Source: Clostridium sp. CF012 (GTDB taxonomy: Bacteria > Bacillota > Clostridia > Clostridiales > Clostridiaceae). Taken from it: a DNA stretch of 32,919 nucleotides. Each line of letters starts with the position of its first letter. Position 1 is the first letter of the stretch. Below the pieces are notes generated by a model. That model did not search any database. It saw only the letters and a program-made list of their open reading frames with translations, and was not told the DNA's origin. The stretch covers positions 1 to 32,919 of the forward strand of contig NZ_JAHLEF010000045.1 in assembly GCF_018861755.1 (NCBI RefSeq), in the 5' to 3' direction. Position numbers and translations under genes: made by a program. This document shows, piece after piece, positions 32,011 to 32,919 of this stretch.

Positions 32011-32511
32011 ATGTTATATTCTGATTTAGAACGAAAATGGAAGCTTAGTATTAGTGGTAGTATAAATAATTTTTTAAACGATATTTCTGAGGATAATACT
32101 TTTATTGCTCTTTATAAATATTGGTTTAGTGATAAATTTGAAAATGTAGAAGGAAAGCTGCAGTATGTTAAGAGAATTACTGATGAACGATTTGATGTAG
32201 ATGAAGAGCTCTTAGATGATATTAAGAAGGTGTTTGAAGAGAGAGCTTATAAAAAAATAGAAAAAGAAAAGTCTAAAACTATAGAGCGAATTAAAAAGCA
32301 GAAAGTGCAGCCAGCTACAGATAAGCAGATGAAGTATGCGAGGAAGCTTTATATAAAGGTTTATGAAGAAGAAAAGGGCTTTGATGATAAAGATTATAGT
32401 AAGTATGAGATGATTTTAATAATAGAGGATTTGGTGAAAAGAGTAGGTAAGATGCAGAAAGAGAATTGTGAAGAAAGTGCGGTTTTGGAGCTTAGTGATT
32501 ATAGAAAGTAA
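32011..32511 (+). CDS. Replication-region accessory protein, unknown function
   Basis: 166 residues from the ATG at 32011, which follows GGGAGGT; a longer frame from 31951 is hydrophobic at its start and lacks a ribosome site. The N-terminal part (MLYSDLERKWKLSISGSINN) is followed by a lysine-rich helix (EERAYKKIEKEKSKTIERIK). A short motif comes next, ATDKQMKYARKLYIKVYEEE, reminiscent of the small domain found in several plasmid and phage replication proteins. No enzyme motif seen. It lies 77 bases after rep on the same strand and is likely co-transcribed. Confidence 0.75.
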   Translation: MLYSDLERKWKLSISGSINNFLNDISEDNTFIALYKYWFSDKFENVEGKLQYVKRITDERFDVDEELLDDIKKVFEERAYKKIEKEKSKTIERIKKQKVQPATDKQMKYARKLYIKVYEEEKGFDDKDYSKYEMILIIEDLVKRVGKMQKENCEESAVLELSDYRK

Positions 32512-32584
32512 GGGACTATAGATAGTAATGGAAGCAAAAACGGCCATAAGCGTGTAAAAAAATGAAATATTTGGAGGCATAAGT

Positions 32585-32638
32585 ATGATTACATCAGAAG
32601 AGATTAAAAGAAAATTATGGGATGGAGCAAACGATTAA
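32585..32638 (+). pseudogene. hsdM: Truncated copy of the hsdM start
   Basis: 17 codons, MITSEEIKRKLWDGAND, then TAA. This is the well-known N-terminus of type I HsdM proteins, which normally continue LRGSMDASRYKDY. A proper ribosome site (TTGGAGG) precedes it. The rest of the gene is absent and the following DNA is unrelated, so this is a remnant left by recombination or insertion. The end of an hsdM gene is seen at 1-191, so the two pieces may belong to one ancestral gene or be a duplication. Confidence 0.75.
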
Positions 32639-32705
32639 GTGGGTCATTGTTTTTTGTGTCTAAAAAACTCTGAAACCGTTGATATATAAAGAAAAAACCA
32701 AATAA

Positions 32706-32729
32706 GTAGTGTAAAAAAATTTACACTAC
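32706..32729 (+). promoter_or_regulatory. Palindromic hairpin upstream of the permease
   Basis: GTAGTGTAAA (32706-32715) with TTTACACTAC (32720-32729), loop AAAA. It is placed 26 bases before the permease ATG; could be an operator or an RNA hairpin. Confidence 0.5.
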
Positions 32730-32754
32730 CAAACTAAACAAGGAGGAAATGTAA

Positions 32755-32919
32755 ATGGAAAAGGAAAAGGAAAAGGGAGAATTAAACCGGGGGTTGTCGA
32801 GCCGTCAGATACTGATGATTGCCTTGGGAGGTACAATTGGTGTAGGTTTATTCATGGGTTCAAAAAGTACAATTTTATGGACAGGCCCATCTGTAATGTT
32901 ATCATATGCACTTGTAGGT
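32755..32919 (+). CDS. Amino acid permease, N-terminal part (cut by window end)
   Basis: The first 55 residues: a short charged start ([20 protein letters not shown]) then [20 protein letters not shown], the first membrane helix of APC-superfamily amino acid permeases with the substrate-binding GGTIGVGLF motif, and the start of helix 2. AAGGAGG precedes ATG. The substrate cannot be told from this part. Clostridial chromosomes usually carry such genes, so this may mark the edge of the mobile or plasmid region, but large plasmids carry them too. Confidence 0.85.
   Translation, partial: MEKEKEKGELNRGLSSRQILMIALGGTIGVGLFMGSKSTILWTGPSVMLSYALVG

Noticed and set aside
1-32919. tRNA, rRNA or insertion sequence with transposase
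   Set aside because: No cloverleaf-like segment, rRNA stretch or DDE/HUH transposase was recognised on either strand by reading.

Overview
The window is AT-rich, has Gram-positive ribosome-binding sites (AGGAGG types) and carries clostridial accessory families: YvrJ, DUF1659, DUF2922, DUF3006, a ComEC-like MBL lipoprotein and a primase-like Rep. It looks like a large plasmid, or an integrated plasmid-like element, of Clostridium or a close relative. A primase-type replication protein with repeats upstream (29.1-31.9 kb) and a ParA plus ribbon-helix-helix partition pair (26.8-27.9 kb) support a plasmid replicon. Species and plasmid size cannot be read from the window.

Layout. 1-4.5 kb: a type I restriction-modification operon (end of hsdM, hsdS, hsdR). 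4.9-6.75 kb: a gene-free block dense in long hairpins and repeated elements on the + strand, read here as large structured non-coding RNA. 6.9-9.9 kb: a membrane coiled-coil protein, a coiled-coil DNA-binding-like protein and a lipoprotein. 9.97-12.45 kb: a complete group II intron with its RT/maturase/HNH protein. 12.5-13.85 kb: a GIY-YIG protein and a small tyrosine recombinase. 14.4-18.55 kb: a sigma-factor cluster (sigma, YvrJ, DUF1659, DUF2922), an MBL lipoprotein with a DUF3006 partner, and a convergent glucosaminidase. 18.7-23.3 kb: an inverted-repeat-flanked cassette of nitrilase-fold protein, winged-helix regulator and TPR-like protein, possibly a defence cassette. 23-29 kb: plasmid genes interleaved with - strand copies of the same RNA/repeat elements. 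29.1-32.5 kb: replication region. 32.6 kb: a 17-codon copy of the hsdM start. 32.75 kb to the end: start of an amino acid permease.

The most unusual feature is the family of structured elements. (i) A core of about 320-380 nt is present twice (5686-6065 + and about 28210-28605 -), with an almost unchanged long stem. (ii) Six elements carry 24-bp inverted ends; five are 106-110 bp and one is 82 bp. (iii) Three elements of about 230 bp contain inverted arms. (iv) Strong hairpins lie between them. Many of the long stems contain the same internal step, ACUAG opposite CUUGU, which is a single U-U mismatch in otherwise continuous pairing. Everything lies on the + strand in the left locus and on the - strand in the right loci. 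This resembles in style the large ornate RNAs of phages and plasmids (GOLLD, ROOL), but family membership cannot be decided by eye.

Several regulatory links are visible. The sigma cluster carries the same 12-bp promoter-like motif before YvrJ and before DUF1659. The TGTTTAYA motif occurs before the coiled-coil gene at 8150-9109 and in the replication region, which suggests one DNA-binding protein acts at both.
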